64,000 nt of DNA, taken from contig CAJNDS010002091.1 of assembly GCA_905221605.1 (NCBI GenBank), forward strand, positions 1,157,001 through 1,221,000, written 5' to 3'. Shown one piece after another: positions 25,523-36,966 of the stretch. A model generated the notes under the pieces. The model was given only the letters and a program-made list of their open reading frames with translations. It was not told where the DNA came from and made no database searches. The position numbers and the translations under genes were made by a program. This DNA comes from Symbiodinium natans (lineage: Eukaryota; Sar; Dinophyceae; Suessiales; Symbiodiniaceae). How positions within the stretch are numbered: position 1 is the stretch's first letter; every line of letters starts with the position of its first letter.

Positions 25523-28500
25523 TCAGGCCATGTCTAGCGACTGCTCGATGTGCTGCAAAGTTGCAATTTCTTCCTGTATCTGAGTGATGCATCTGGAAAC
25601 AGTCTGCCTCCGCCGCACTCAGCAAGGAGCTCAAGTGCTGCACCACTACCTCTTCCAGCCTCATGCTCTCCTGCTCAGAGTCCAAAGTTTCCGCTTTGGC
25701 CTGAGTTCTTGCAGAACGGAGCAGCCGGGTCGGTGCTTTGAATGATTGTCTCATGGCCTCAAGCACGCCTATCCGTTGCAATGTGCACTTGATGTCAGCA
25801 TCCCACACGAAGGCTTGGTCCTCCGAGCCCATGCACAAGCCAGTACAAGTCGGACAAATCACCTGTGATTTAGTTGGGCCTGCGTTTAGCAACTGCACAT
25901 CAAGGTCGCGCACTGCAAGCAGCCATGGTGGTCCAGAAGGCTTGTATTCTGCTGCAGCAAGTTCTCCAGTATCTCATCATACCTGCCACATGCACCCCAC
26001 GTAGCTTTTTCGCTTGACTAAAAACGCAGTCCATAGATTCCCTAACCCTAAACCCTAAACCCTAAACACTTCTGCCTTGAGTTCTGCGCATCCTGCAGCT
26101 CCTGTCGGTCCGTGATGGCGGCTTGTGCCTGATTCTGGCTGGCTCTTCGTAGGGAATGAGGGGAACGAGGTGCCCTTAAAGGGTTTTACATAGGGCCCCG
26201 AATTCCCTCATCCCCTACTAAGAACCGGGGGGGGGATTGACACATGGCGCGTCGGAGGGCAGCTGTTGATTGCTGGATGCTTTCGGGGCCCCTACCTTCG
26301 CCAGTTCTCGAGACTCCGTCTTCATGGCCTCTGTCTCCGCACCTACAGGTATGAAGGCGGCCACAGAAAGGCGGCAGGCAATGTTTCTAAGTCGCTGATC
26401 GAGATTTGCCCTGAAGGGCTGGCAAACAAAAGCAACTTTTGTTTCCTCCTCAGGTACAGGCCTGTGGGCGCTTCCCGATGCTGGTTGTTTCTTTGCTTGC
26501 GTGCGCTGTTGTCGCGAGAGGTTTCCAGTGTGCTTTCTTTAGCACTGAAAAGGGATGAAAAGGGCTTTTCTTTGAGGCTTCGGCTGGTCTTTCTCAGCAG
26601 CTCAGAAGCTTCGCGTTGGGCGCCGGACACAGCTCTGACCTCACCAGGTTCCACTCTCCTCTTGTACCAACCCAAAGTCACGCAGGATCCCAAATTGTAG
26701 AATCCACGCCTCGGTTTCTAGATCCGACAAGGCCGACTTGAGTTGCTGGCGATTCTCGTCCTGCACAACTTGCATTCTACAGCATTGGACCTAGGACGTC
26801 TCAAAACCCGAGCGGTCCAACAACTTCGTGCTTTCATGCTGAATCGTCTCGAGCTTGTTGTCCAACTCCATGGTTGCCTGAAGAGCTCAAGTGAAGAAAG
26901 ATGTAGCAGGTATTGTACGAGATGCTTGCAGCCTTTGATTGTGCTCGCGCTTCTGACTGAATATCTTCCAGGCATTGGCCTCAGCATGCTGCGTGCTCTT
27001 TTGAAAGCACGCGCACATGTGTGTGTGTGTGTGTATGTGTGGGTGTCAAATTATACAAAGCATGCGACTCAACGGCTCAACTAATGAATCCCTCCATCGT
27101 CGCTGCACACGGGCCGACATGCCAGACAACACCGCGAACTGTCTTTGAAGAGTGGTTTGGAGAACGTACGGCATCCCACAGCCCTGTTGCTGCTACTGCC
27201 ACTGCTACTGCTGCTCCTGCTGCAGCTGCGGCTAGCGGCTACTTCTAGTTAACTCAACTTACTTATCTAGAATCTGGTATTCTAGTACGAGTACTACCTG
27301 TACGAAGACAAAGATGACGCTGGCCGAAGCATCCCCATCCGAGGTTGCAGCCCTGCTCCTTGACACCCTTCGACAGGTGAAGTAGCTCCTTGTGCTCGGA
27401 GTGTGCCTGTGGCCAACTGTTGTACTTGAACGCGATCAAAGAGAAAGCGCGCTTCTTCGAAACTTGCCTTTGACAATGTCCGGCCTGGCTCTCCAAACCT
27501 TCCACCGCTGCCCACAATTTCCGAAGCTGCTCCTCCTGGGCAAAGGAGACCTAAAGTCTGAGGCAGAGGCGCCCAAAATAGCGTGCAAAGGGCAGGATGG
27601 TCCTGCAGCGCTCCTTTGGCAGCCAGCGACAGGCGCTGCTCGTCCAAGGTGGCCAGGTGGGCCTGGCCATCAGGAAGTCCGTGAACTTCTTTTCGTGTTC
27701 TTGCGCATCTTCCGAGCATCCGAGAATCTAAGCACGAAAAATTAAAGGGAAATGCCTAAGCGCTGCTTCTTCAGGCAAGAAGCGTTGTGACCTTCCAGGC
27801 ACCCTTGCATTGTTGACAATTCCGTCTCAGTGGTTGTCACCTGTGCAAGGACACGTGACAGTGGACTGTGCGTGATGCTCCAGCTACAAGAGTTGTGTCT
27901 TTGTGAGGATTGCAGCCAAGCATCGTCTCGCTCAATCTTATCCATTCTCTTTCCAACAGCACTGTCCCGAGATGAAAATTGCGACTCGAGGCGACCTTGG
28001 CATTGCGAGCGCGCTTTCACCAAAGCGCCTAAATGGGGCGTCAGTTCATTATAGTATATTATAGGTATATTCTAGTATATTATCGTATATTATAGTATAT
28101 CATAGTATATTACATCACTATAGGCCGGGTCACTGCACTGGTCTTGGACCTGGCTAAGACCATCCTCCTGTATCTTGAGGCTGCGTTGCATGCTCTGAAG
28201 AAGATCGTGTTGACCTCGAAGCTCCTGACTCAGTCGAAGGGGTGGGACTGCCCTTGTCCACTATGCAGCACACCTTCATGCTCAATACAAGGGTCCTCGA
28301 TTGCGGTCTGTATTTTGATGTCGTTCTTGGAAATGTGCTGGTTCGACTTGGACATTTGTTTGCAGGTATCCTCCGACTGTTGTGCCACTGCATCCATCCT
28401 GCTTTGCACTGCCAGTGCTTCCGTCTTGCAAACAGCCACGCCGGCAAGGACTTCTTGCAAACTTGTTCCGAAGGATAGCATCTCTTCCTTGTGCGCCCTC

Positions 28501-29991
28501 TGCATCGAAGAAAGCTCACTGGATGTGACTTGCAGAGCACTTAGGAGATCTTCCTGGCTGTTCATACGCTTGACGGTGACATTCCCTGCGTCCTATCCGG
28601 GAGCAGGGAAGGACCGGCATGCTTGTGAAAAACATAAGTGAGATAGCACACACAAGTCAGGGTGTAAAGAATTTGAAGGCCTTCATGGTCGCAAATTCCG
28701 CAGCCAAACACCGCAGTTGCTTGTCAAGCTGCTTCAAGTCCTCGGCCTAGATGGGACTGAACCGTGATGGCAGGGCGCGCTGCGGGGGAAACGTGGTGTC
28801 ACAAGCGTGCCTGCTTGTCAGAAGATGTCCGCATCAGGCTGATGTCTTTTGTGGCTTCAGAGCACAGACGCTCGGCAGACTGGCTGGAGCAGAAGCCTGC
28901 AAGTCAAGCAGGTAACGTCCAGCTGAGAACAAGAAGTGCAGCTTGCATGGACAAAGCAGCCTCGCTGAAAGTCTGCTTCGTTGGCTGCTGTGCGCTCCGC
29001 AAGCTCCAATGTCCTTTGGTTGCATGCCTCGATGTGTTCTGCATTCCTGGCGTGACAAAGTAACAAAGCTGTACTCAGGTTCGGATCTGCCCAGATGCCA
29101 GCTCACAGGCCAGGCTAACTAAGCTACGGTGGGCCTAAGTGGGCATTGGTTGTGGTAAGGTCTTTGCTTGGCAAATCTCATGGTCAAAGGATCAGGATCT
29201 CTTCACCACCTTTATGCAGAAGAACTTGAGACTTGAGATTCGATCATGGTAACTTAGGAGGCACCGCTTGGCAGCAAATCGACGTGGCGCGGCAGGATCC
29301 GTTTGCACCGCTTATGCAGCCAGCTCCCGTTGCACGGGGCTGTTTCGTGTAAGCCTTACGCAGTGCTGTGGCCTCGCCAAGCTGGCTTCGAAGGTCTCCA
29401 TCCGCAATCGCCACTTCCGTTCTTCAGCAACCGCTCTTGCCTTCGGCAGTGAGGAGCACTTCAACACTCGGCACTAGGCAAGGTGGCTCTGTCACAGCAG
29501 TCATGCTGAGTCTTTGGATGGCGATGGTGCCTCTTGAACACGCTCCGACGATGTTGAACAGCGCGCGTCACTGCTGCCCGTCGCGTCGTCCAATCTGACA
29601 GCTCCGAATTTGCACGCATATCGGCAGATCGTGCCAGGACATGCAAGGGCGCACTTTTTGATGAGTCTTGCTTGGTCTTGTAAGTCCTTCCGCAGCTTTT
29701 CCAATTCACCGTCCTGCGACAAGGCGAGCAACCCGCAATCCGGGGGCCCTTCCGAACTCCAAAGCTGAAGATCGCAGCTGTGCAGCTGGGGGTACTTGCT
29801 GCGACAGCGAGGGGCTCCTGTAGCTTATCCAATGCCTGGCCGTGCTCCTCCACGCGCAATCTCAACTCCATGACCTGCGAAGGACGCGAAGATCCACACT
29901 TTCGTTTCTGGGCATGAGGCTGTTGTGACTGGGGGGCCTCTTTCGTCTGCTGGGCCGGCTCTGCTGCTTTTGCCTTGCCGCGAAACTTCAT
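25523..29991 (-). CDS. Multi-exon coiled-coil protein, unidentified
   Basis: At least 20 small exons encode heptad-patterned, E/Q/L-rich helices with no globular domain. Phase-checked exons: 29991-29818 (from ATG; MKFRGKAKAAEPAQQTKEAP), 29713-29655, 29046-28961, 28896-28811, 28746-28681, 28553-28296, 28224-28150, 27840-27792, 27727-27663, 26760-26710, 26342-26296, 26128-26070, one starting at 25982, and a last exon 25573-25523 ending LQHIEQSLDMA-stop. Less certain ones lie near 29420-29360, 28020-27895, 27650-27600, 27500-27430, 27410-27350, 26880-26800 and 26660-26580. Donors are mixed: GA at 29818 and 28296; GC at 28961, 28811, 28681, 27663 and 26710; GT at 28150, 26296 and 26070. A structural, centrosomal or flagellar role would suit a long coiled coil, but nothing here proves it. 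Whether it is one gene or two is not settled. Confidence 0.6.
25983..26069 (-). other. 87-nt intron headed by a TTTAGGG repeat
   Basis: Starts GTGTTTAGGG and ends GGCAG. The CAG AA|G TAT phase joins NSRQK to YDEILENLLQQN. The telomere-like array occupies 26039-26066. Confidence 0.7.
26039..26066 (-). repeat. Interstitial TTTAGGG repeat in an intron
   Basis: Four units, TTTAGGG on minus, three bases inside the 5' end of the intron 26069-25983. Confidence 0.9.
26142..26228. mobile_element. MITE-like element, GGTTCTTAGTAGGG family, intronic copy
   Basis: Left CTTCGTAGGGAATGAGGG faces right CCCTCATCCCCTACTAAGAACC. The outer end matches the element at 59519-59645. It lies in the intron between exons 26342-26296 and 26128-26070, next to a poly-G run. 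Confidence 0.6.
27016..27045. repeat. (GT)n microsatellite
   Basis: About 30 nt of GT dinucleotides in a probable intron. Confidence 0.85.
28052..28112. repeat. TATAGTATAT tandem repeat in an intron
   Basis: About six imperfect units of TATAGTATAT between coiled-coil exons. Confidence 0.85.
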
Positions 29992-31423
29992 TGTCAGGTA
30001 CTGTGGCCAATGGCACTGACGGTCCTCTTCGAGGCTGCGTCGCGCAAAGGCGATTTCCTGCAGCCCAAGCGCACGGCCCCCTTTTTGTCCACACAATTCG
30101 TTGTTCGTCAAGTTCACATGCTCTCTGGGGGGCGATAAAATGCAAGGGAACCGAAAAAGCAGAAGTCCATGCACACGACATCATGACTCTACATCAGCTG
30201 CTCTTCGCTACCTTGCGCCATAGAGCCTTTCGGGCCCAAATGTGCACCTGGAATCAGCATTAGAGATGCCGTTGTGAGCTCTACGGGTCTGTGCGGAGGG
30301 TTGGTTGGTGTAAGCAGGCAAACAGGCGTTCCAGTGTGAAGTTATGGAAGGCTGTTGCAGTGCTTGGGCTGGCCCCCAGGAAATTTGCTGAGGCCAGTTT
30401 TATGCTTGATCTTGTGAAATGAGTCAGGTAAACGAAACAAGGGCGTGCCGAAACCCGAACCCCCTCATATGCCGCGCGACTGCTAGAACATGCCAACTAG
30501 TTTCGGATGGTCCTCCCCGATTGGCTTGGCGCTGCTTGTATTCCAGGAATGCACGGCCAAGCAAGTGTGAATAGCTCGTGCGTTCGTGCTGCGGGTTCCG
30601 GAGGGCAAGGTTTTCTTGCACACAAGGCCTCTTTTTATGCGCCACGGGGGTCCACTACTGGCAGTATGCAAAGTTTCGCATACTTATTTTGGGGTCACAT
30701 GCGAAGTTTCGGGGGACGCAACTAAGCAGAAGGCCAGAAGGCCCTTGAGCCCGAGAGCCCTAAGGCTTGAACTGGCCGGAGGTTAGGCCCCAACAATGCT
30801 CCAGGAGGGTAGCCCGTGAGCTGCACTCGTGTACTAAGGGGGAGTCTCAAAACAGGGAAGGTTTGAAACCCGGAGCCTTTCAGCTTTAAGGCCTGAATCT
30901 TCGAGGTCTCAGGGCCCGGCTACCCGAAAAGCAGGAGGCCTGGAAGCTTCCAGCTTCAGATTCCCAAAACTTTCTGGACCATGGTTTTTGTTTGTCTAGA
31001 AATTCCTTTGAAAACTGGCTTTCCTAGCAAGTCAAGGGCGAAGCTTCAAAGACTTCAACCCCAAAAGCTCAAGGCCTGAAGCCCCATTTTTCATGCGAGA
31101 CTTTCTTTTGTCTGTGTTTTTGTCTTGGGGAGGGGGGGGGGGATCCCGTGAGGTATGAGCCGAGCACAGCATTCAGGCAGAAGAGGTGACGGGTGAGGGA
31201 AGCCGGATGTCCTGTGAAAGCCATGATCGCATTTCGTCCATGGCCTCCTGCACCAAGAGCTCCACGTCTGCCTGGTGCCCGCCCAAACTTTTCGAGCACT
31301 CTCACTGTCTCAATCCGCGTCCCAGCCTGTATCTCCGCTTTAAGAAGATCGGTCGCCTCTTGCACAGCATGGTACCACTACCATTACAATTATTGCAATA
31401 TGTAGGTGTTTGAATATTATATT
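29992..31423. other. Unassigned stretch
   Basis: 30.7-31.1 kb is rich in AAGGCCTGA/GGGCCC-like words resembling the repeats at 43.7-44.2 kb. A G12 run lies near 31131. No gene is supported. Confidence 0.35.
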
Positions 31424-31483
31424 CATTTATATTACTATTATTATTATTATTATTGTTATTATATATATATATATATATATATC
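31424..31483. repeat. (TTA)n/(AT)n simple repeat
   Basis: TTA units followed by about ten AT dinucleotides. Confidence 0.95.
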
Positions 31484-31563
31484 CGTGGCAAACACATCAA
31501 GCCTTTAGCTTTCCATCTGGGGATGCCCTGCATGGAGTGGCGACCTGACCGTGTCACTGCGAC

Positions 31564-31632
31564 ACCCTAAACCCTAAACCCTAAATAAACCCTAAACCCT
31601 AAACCCTAAACCCTAAATCCTAAACCCTAAAC
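31564..31632 (-). repeat. Interstitial TTTAGGG repeat
   Basis: Nine to ten units with one TAAA insertion; the longest array in the window. On minus it follows a coding-like exon end (QLREAPPAAEAG) as GGA|GTTTAGGG. Confidence 0.95.
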
Positions 31633-31853
31633 TCCAGCTTCTGCGGCTGGAGGCGCCTCTCTGAGTTGAGCCAAGTGAGAATCCCAGTCCTCGCAGAAAT
31701 TCGAAGAACGACTTCAAGAGCACCATTGGGGTCCTTACTGTAAGGTACTCCTAGGATTTCGGGGTCTACATTGGGGGTCCCTCACCTTTCGTAAACCCCG
31801 ATATCGCACATGTATGTATGCTGTCCTCGACGTTCCAGGCATCAGCCTGATCT

Positions 31854-32824
31854 TCAGCCTGCTCGGAGGAGGGCTTGCAGGACAGTTGTTTTTTTGTCCT
31901 CCTTCCTTGGACTCCTTCGCCAGATTTGTGGAAAACGGCAGGGTTTCGCACTGACTGCCCAGTGAAATCTCAAATCTGTTAACTCATTTAACAAGTTTAA
32001 GGGTCGTGACCACAGCTTTCCGCTGCCGACGCAATTTGGCAATTCTGCTGGAAGCATGCTGTGCGAATGCCTGAGACGGGAGTGAGTGAGCACCGCCTCT
32101 CCCCACAAATCACATGACTTCAGTATTGACAAATCTTTCCTGTTCCTACAAGGCTTTGCGCATCGTGCCGCGATGTCTCCACAAATTTGTTCGCACTGTT
32201 TCCACATCCGCAGACACATCCGCAATGCGGTTGCAAATGTTTCCAGCCACTGCGGCCTTCTTGTGGAAATGAAAGCCTTTTGATGTTGAAAGCACTGCCT
32301 CGCCATGGAAAAAGGCTTGTCCAACATGTATGCGTACTTCTTTTGTGAAGACTTCACTCGTAGACCCATAGAGCGATGAGGAAACTTGTCTGATTCAGGC
32401 CACACGACTGGCAAACCTGCCTGTCACTGCCCAAGATCAACTGAAAAGTTGTCCGTCGATGTCCAAGTTCGTGTGGAAACGATCTCTGTCCGATGCAGGT
32501 TGAATCATGCCCAATGCCGTGCGGCCGACCCAGCTTTTCTAGAGTTTGCAGTGCTTCTCGAAACCTGCCATGCCGGCCATCCACAAGTTTATGCTTTAAC
32601 AGTTTGGGGAGGCCTTCATTGAGCTGCCAGGCCCTTCTGCTGCGTTGCAACTGGAAGAAGCCTAGAGCCAGATGTGTCAGCATGCGCCTACATCCTTTGT
32701 ATGAAGCTGGAGCAGCAAGCTTAAGTGCTGAGCCGTCGATGGGTCGTACTTTGTGCCCTTCCGCGAAGAGCATGGCGACCTGCAGGAAAGACAGTATGAC
32801 TGTCAAACTTGACTGGACCAGCAC
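31854..32824 (-). CDS. Candidate exons of an unidentified gene
   Basis: Two overlapping minus frames look coding: 32824-32560 (CAG|G acceptor, then VAMLFAEGHKVRPIDGSALK) and 32360-31854 (KKYAYMLDKPFSMARQCFQH and following). They could be consecutive exons. No domain is recognised, and the antisense plus frames cannot be fully excluded. Confidence 0.35.
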
Positions 32825-32888
32825 GCTGGCGCCTTTCGTGCCATTTCACATCACCTGAACAAGGTCATACTGACTTGGTGTCATGCAC

Positions 32889-33002
32889 ATGGGTAGTTCT
32901 CTAAATAGGGTCCCTTTTAGGGGTCCTGATTATGACTGTACCGTACCATATGCCGTGCAGGACCCCAGAAAGGGACCCTGACATATTTAGAGAACTACCC
33001 AT
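32889..33002. mobile_element. MITE-like element, GGGTAGTTCTCTAAAT family, copy B
   Basis: Best copy: ATGGGTAGTTCTCTAAAT at the left is matched in reverse by ATTTAGAGAACTACCCAT at the right, with inner GGGTCCCTTT/AAAGGGACCC arms. On minus it starts right after the coding-like GALAWQKY, as ATATGG|GTAGTT, and a CAG|G acceptor follows at about 32861. Confidence 0.85.
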
Positions 33003-33850
33003 ATTTCTGCCATGCTAAGGCCCCAGCCCTCAACGTCAAGGGCACGCACGGCCGAGGAAATGTGACCGATATCATCCTCTGAGTCAGAACCGATATCGTA
33101 CACCTCAGGAGCTCGCAATTTCTCCCGCTGTATCGCTGCCGGGTCGAATGTAGGGTCTTCGTTCCCACTTCATCTTCCTCGAGCCTCGGTGGGTGACGAG
33201 GACTGCGTCCATCCTTCGCCCGATCCTGCAAGGAACTGGCTTGGGCGCGAAACTCCATGTCGCTTGTTTAGACCAAGAGCCAATGACATGGCTCATTCTC
33301 CTCTTGCCTACCCGGACCTACCCTCCCTACTGGCCAAAACACTGCACGCTCAGGCCAGGCCCTGCGACACAAGGGCACCCTTGCGTCTGCTTGCCACTGT
33401 TTCTGGTTCTCGTATGGTATGTCGCTACACCATGGCTACAGCCTCCTTAAGCAACGCATGTCAGTTGCATGCCATCATGCCTGCTTGAAGGATGAAAAGT
33501 GCCACGTTGAAGGGGTTTCGGCCAATGGACGTCACGGGAACTGAAGAGCAGCTCCAAGTAGGCTGTTCAGCGTCTTACGAAAGTTTGGGGGGATCTTCCG
33601 GCAAGCTTCATCTGCCCACCTGGAGGGCTTCTTTGTGGCTCCTCGCAGCGACGGGCCGGAGTTTCCTGGGCGTACAGCCAGCAAACTCGGGACAGTCACT
33701 TCAGGTGATACCAGCGCACCCAGCATGTGACAAACCTTGGCGGGGCCATGCTGTTACCAAGCTGCCGTCATAAGGCCAAGTGCGTTCGGCCAAGCCACCG
33801 TCTGCATGTGCTGCTTGACGATCTGGAGTGAGCACTCTCTTGCCATGTGC

Positions 33851-33865
33851 TGAGCCAAAATGGCT
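33851..33865 (-). other. Possible relic dinoflagellate spliced-leader sequence
   Basis: The minus strand has 15 nt, AGCCATTTTGGCTCA, identical to the core of the conserved dinoflagellate spliced leader. It is followed at once by an ATG frame (MARECSLQIVKQHMQ). Such relics mark genes that were reinserted from trans-spliced mRNA. Confidence 0.45.
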
Positions 33866-34088
33866 TTGGGGCATGATCAATGCCAGCTTTGCCTGCGAGG
33901 ATGAAAGCTGCGTGATCCTAGCTGCAGGACAGGATGGAGATCCCTTGGAGCAAGCTCTGACATGCAAGCTTGGCTGGTTCTGCAGGCGCTGGTATGTATG
34001 CAGAAATATCGACACGTACTTGACCAAGGCGATCGACGGGCATATTGCCTCACATCATTGCCTCTTGCCGAAGCCGCACAAAATGCCA

Positions 34089-34286
34089 TCACCCCAACTT
34101 GCGGAGATGCATCGTTGTCAAGCTGCGCAAGTCTATGTACAAGGTGTTGCATATGTCAGGTTTTGGCATAGCCACCGCATCCAGTGTCGCCCTTGCACGT
34201 GCCATCAAGCAAAGCGCCTTGGCTTCGAAAGTGGCAGAAGCTAGTGGAACTCTCCCTCTCAACGCCAGCACAACATGGCACAACAA
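34089..34286 (-). CDS. Candidate exon, unidentified
   Basis: Minus frame with coding-like composition (ATFEAKALCLMARARATLDA, DICNTLYIDLRSL). No family recognised; possible PPR-like helices. The strand and boundaries are uncertain. Confidence 0.3.
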   Translation of the reverse strand: MLCHVVLALRGRVPLASATFEAKALCLMARARATLDAVAMPKPDICNTLYIDLRSLTTMHLRKLG

Positions 34287-35519
34287 CTGTCAGCCGATTG
34301 AACTGAGCAGTTTGCGAAGCTTGCCAAGGACCCGCTCGCAGTGCCTTAGGAATAACAAAAAACTGCACAGCGCTTCATCGCCCGTCTCCTCTGGCAATTT
34401 GAGTCAGGCTGCTTGTCGCTCGGAGGGTTGTTGGGCGATCGCAGTTTCAGTTCCTGCTCAGTTCTAGCAACACATGTCAGAAGCAAAAGAAGTTCAATCC
34501 TCCCCTGGCAGCAGCCTCCAGCGCTGAAACGTAGGTATCGAAGGCCTAACACCAGCGCTGCAAGATGTGGAGCTCTCTGAAAGGGCGAGGAGGGTGATAT
34601 GGGAGTTTCCGGAATTTCCGGGTACCTTATTGGGGCCCTTATTGTAAGGGAACCCTACTATTTGGGGTCTGTATCCGGTTATTAGCGGTCCACTTGCATA
34701 TGGGCCTGAGGGGCATCGCCTTCCTCCAGGAGCTGATCGCCCAACTGCTCAGTCTTCACAGGGCTGATCGTCCCAAGGACTCTTTTCTGCAGGTGGATGC
34801 TTCTGCGAAGGGTCTCCTGGTCATTTGGCGGTATGTTGCCAGTCACCCTTCGACTTTAGTAACTTTAGCAGATGGCTGCTCTCGAATTACTCTTCATGCT
34901 CTTCCTCACAGCTTCAGCCTGCATGGCACCACTCGGTATTAACAAACACATGGGTGCTCTGCCCATGGTAGCTTCAGCTCAGAGCCTCACTCTCAGAGCC
35001 GAGCGTCGGTAGCCTGAGGAGGTGTTCCGTCACCTGCTCCAGAGCCTCGCCACACGGATAGCCGTCAGATCCATCCCCCGAAGGGTCCTCTTGGTAGCAA
35101 CCACTAGGTCCGAGTAGCATGGGGCATGCTCTGCATCATGAGTGTCGTTGCTCCTCTCTACACAAAAACACTCTGGGGGCAGCCTTTCTCCGCACCGCAG
35201 GTCATAGTTTTGTTAAGGTCTGAGCCCCCTGGGAGGAATGCGCAGGCACTAGTCACGGTTGGGCCCGTCAGCTTGAATTCGGCAGATTCGCCTTGAAGAC
35301 AAGGTCAAGAGGGAGCACTGCCTTTGCGCCACCCCCTGGGCGGGATTTTTGTCCTGTGCTATTCTACTTCATGGCAACCTCAAGGTGCAATGGAGTACAG
35401 GAATCTTCTCCGACTCATTGCCACAACTTGCGCTTGGCAGGGAAGATCAAGCGTCCAGCGGTTCGTAACGAGTGGCTGGAAGGTCACCGTCGGTTTGGCA
35501 ATATGCTCGTTGCACTATG

Positions 35520-35885
35520 CACGCAAGGAGTAACATGCAAGCCAGGCTGCTTGAAATCGCAGCTGCTTTCTCCAACGAAAGCCACGAACTTGGCTCAGAA
35601 ACGAAAAAGCTGGGAGTCTCAGAAGGTGCTGATGGCCAGTTTGCAGGCATCTTGTACCATTCGAAAGCGAAGGTGTCTGGATGCCCGATATGGTTCTCAG
35701 GCTTGCAGCCATCGAGCTTGTCGTTTACCCGGCTCCAGGCAAATGGCCGCTCACCGTTGCTTCTAGTCGGTGATGACACCTTATATACACTTTCGGCCGC
35801 GTGGAGCATCAAAAAACAATCCACAAACGTCGGGAGTGGGGGGGGGGGGGGTAGATCCTCAGGCCCACTTGCTGCAATGGCGTGA
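35520..35885 (+). CDS. Unidentified open frame
   Basis: Plus frame with ATGs near 35517 and 35535 (MQARLLEIAAAFSNESHELG, GVSEGADGQFAGILYHSKA, LLLVGDDTLYTLSAAW). It ends across a G run at 35827-35842, where an indel would change the C-terminus. An antisense minus frame is also open, so strand is not certain. No family recognised. Confidence 0.35.
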   Translation, partial: HARSNMQARLLEIAAAFSNESHELGSETKKLGVSEGADGQFAGILYHSKAKVSGCPIWFSGLQPSSLSFTRLQANGRSPLLLVGDDTLYTLSAAWSIKKQSTNVGSGGGGGRSSGPLAAMA

Positions 35886-36368
35886 CCGTCGAGCTGGGAA
35901 AGAAGTTGGATCCGCAACAAAAAGACCAAGTCAAAAACAAGTAAGCACCGCGCCTGAAAACAAGACAGCGCGAGTCAGAAAAAAAAAGAGGAAAGCAAGA
36001 ACCGAGCGTGCCCATCTATAACCTTTTTTACAACCAGGACTGCGCAGCTGCCATCAGCTGCCCATAGAAAACCCTAAAACCCGAAATCCTTTTTGCAACC
36101 AGGCAGTGGATTCGAACTGTGACTCAACTGGGATTTGATCTCTGCGGCTCTAGTTGGTGTCCAGTGTGTACAAGACGACGCCCGCGAGTTCGAACGACGA
36201 AGTGTGTGTGTGTGGGTTGTATGTACACAAAGCTCCAAAACCGACGACAGTTACGAAGATGGCGAACACCAGGTGTCTTATCCGCGTAACTGTCCGCTGT
36301 CACCATCTCTCCGGCCACAGTCCTGAGAAATGCTGTGCAGTTGCAGCATTTCGAGACTTTCTGCGTTG

Positions 36369-36387
36369 CCCCCCCCCCCCCCCCCCT
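36369..36387. repeat. Poly-C tract
   Basis: About 18 consecutive C. Confidence 0.95.
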
Positions 36388-36900
36388 TCCCAAAAACAGT
36401 TACAAGAAGCTTCCACGGGGAGGCCCAGTGGCCACTACCGAAGTGGTACGAAAACCACTGATATGTTGGAATAAGCGTGGTTGGGAAGGTAGCTGCTGGC
36501 AGCTTTGCTGTGTTTGTGCGGCAAAAAAATGAGTGGGCGGGCTGCTTCGACCTCCATCAAGTGTACGCACCTGCCCACACCGTCCAAAGACATCCCGCAA
36601 CATCTCAGGCTGCAACATGGGGCAATATGTGATTCCTGCCTGTCGCCTGGATCAGAAAGGCTTTCGCAAGTTCTGACACACTGCGCAACCGGCCAGTCTG
36701 CACAGGCCCGAAAAACATCTAAAAAGCCTGTAGGCCCTCAACAAGTGCACACAAGGGGCAGCAAGGAAGGAAAGGTCGTGTTTGCTCGATCTCCAGCTTG
36801 CGACCTTTGCATCGATTGCCCCGAAGCAGTCGTAGCTCACATGCTTCTGAGGGTTGAGATCACACCTAGCGCCTTAGTTGTCCAGTAACCTGGGGAGGAA

Positions 36901-36962
36901 TTAAAGGTAAACCTTTTGGGATTATTAAGGGGATTCTACTACCCCAAAAAAAAGGTTACAGG
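36901..36962. mobile_element. Short inverted repeat just behind the phospholipase B-like gene
   Basis: GTAAACCTTTTGGG at 36907 and CCCAAAAAAAAGGTTAC at the other side form a hairpin of about 15 bp arms. It lies within 5 nt of the stop codon at 36967, so it would be in the 3' UTR. It may be a small MITE. Confidence 0.6.
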
Positions 36963-36966
36963 TTGC

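Noticed and set aside
29461-30174. 237-codon open minus frame
   Set aside because: Only its 29991-29818 part is coding-like; the rest changes frame at the next exon (29713).
31564-31632. Chromosome end
   Set aside because: The array is short, flanked by ordinary sequence on both sides, and one of many scattered copies.
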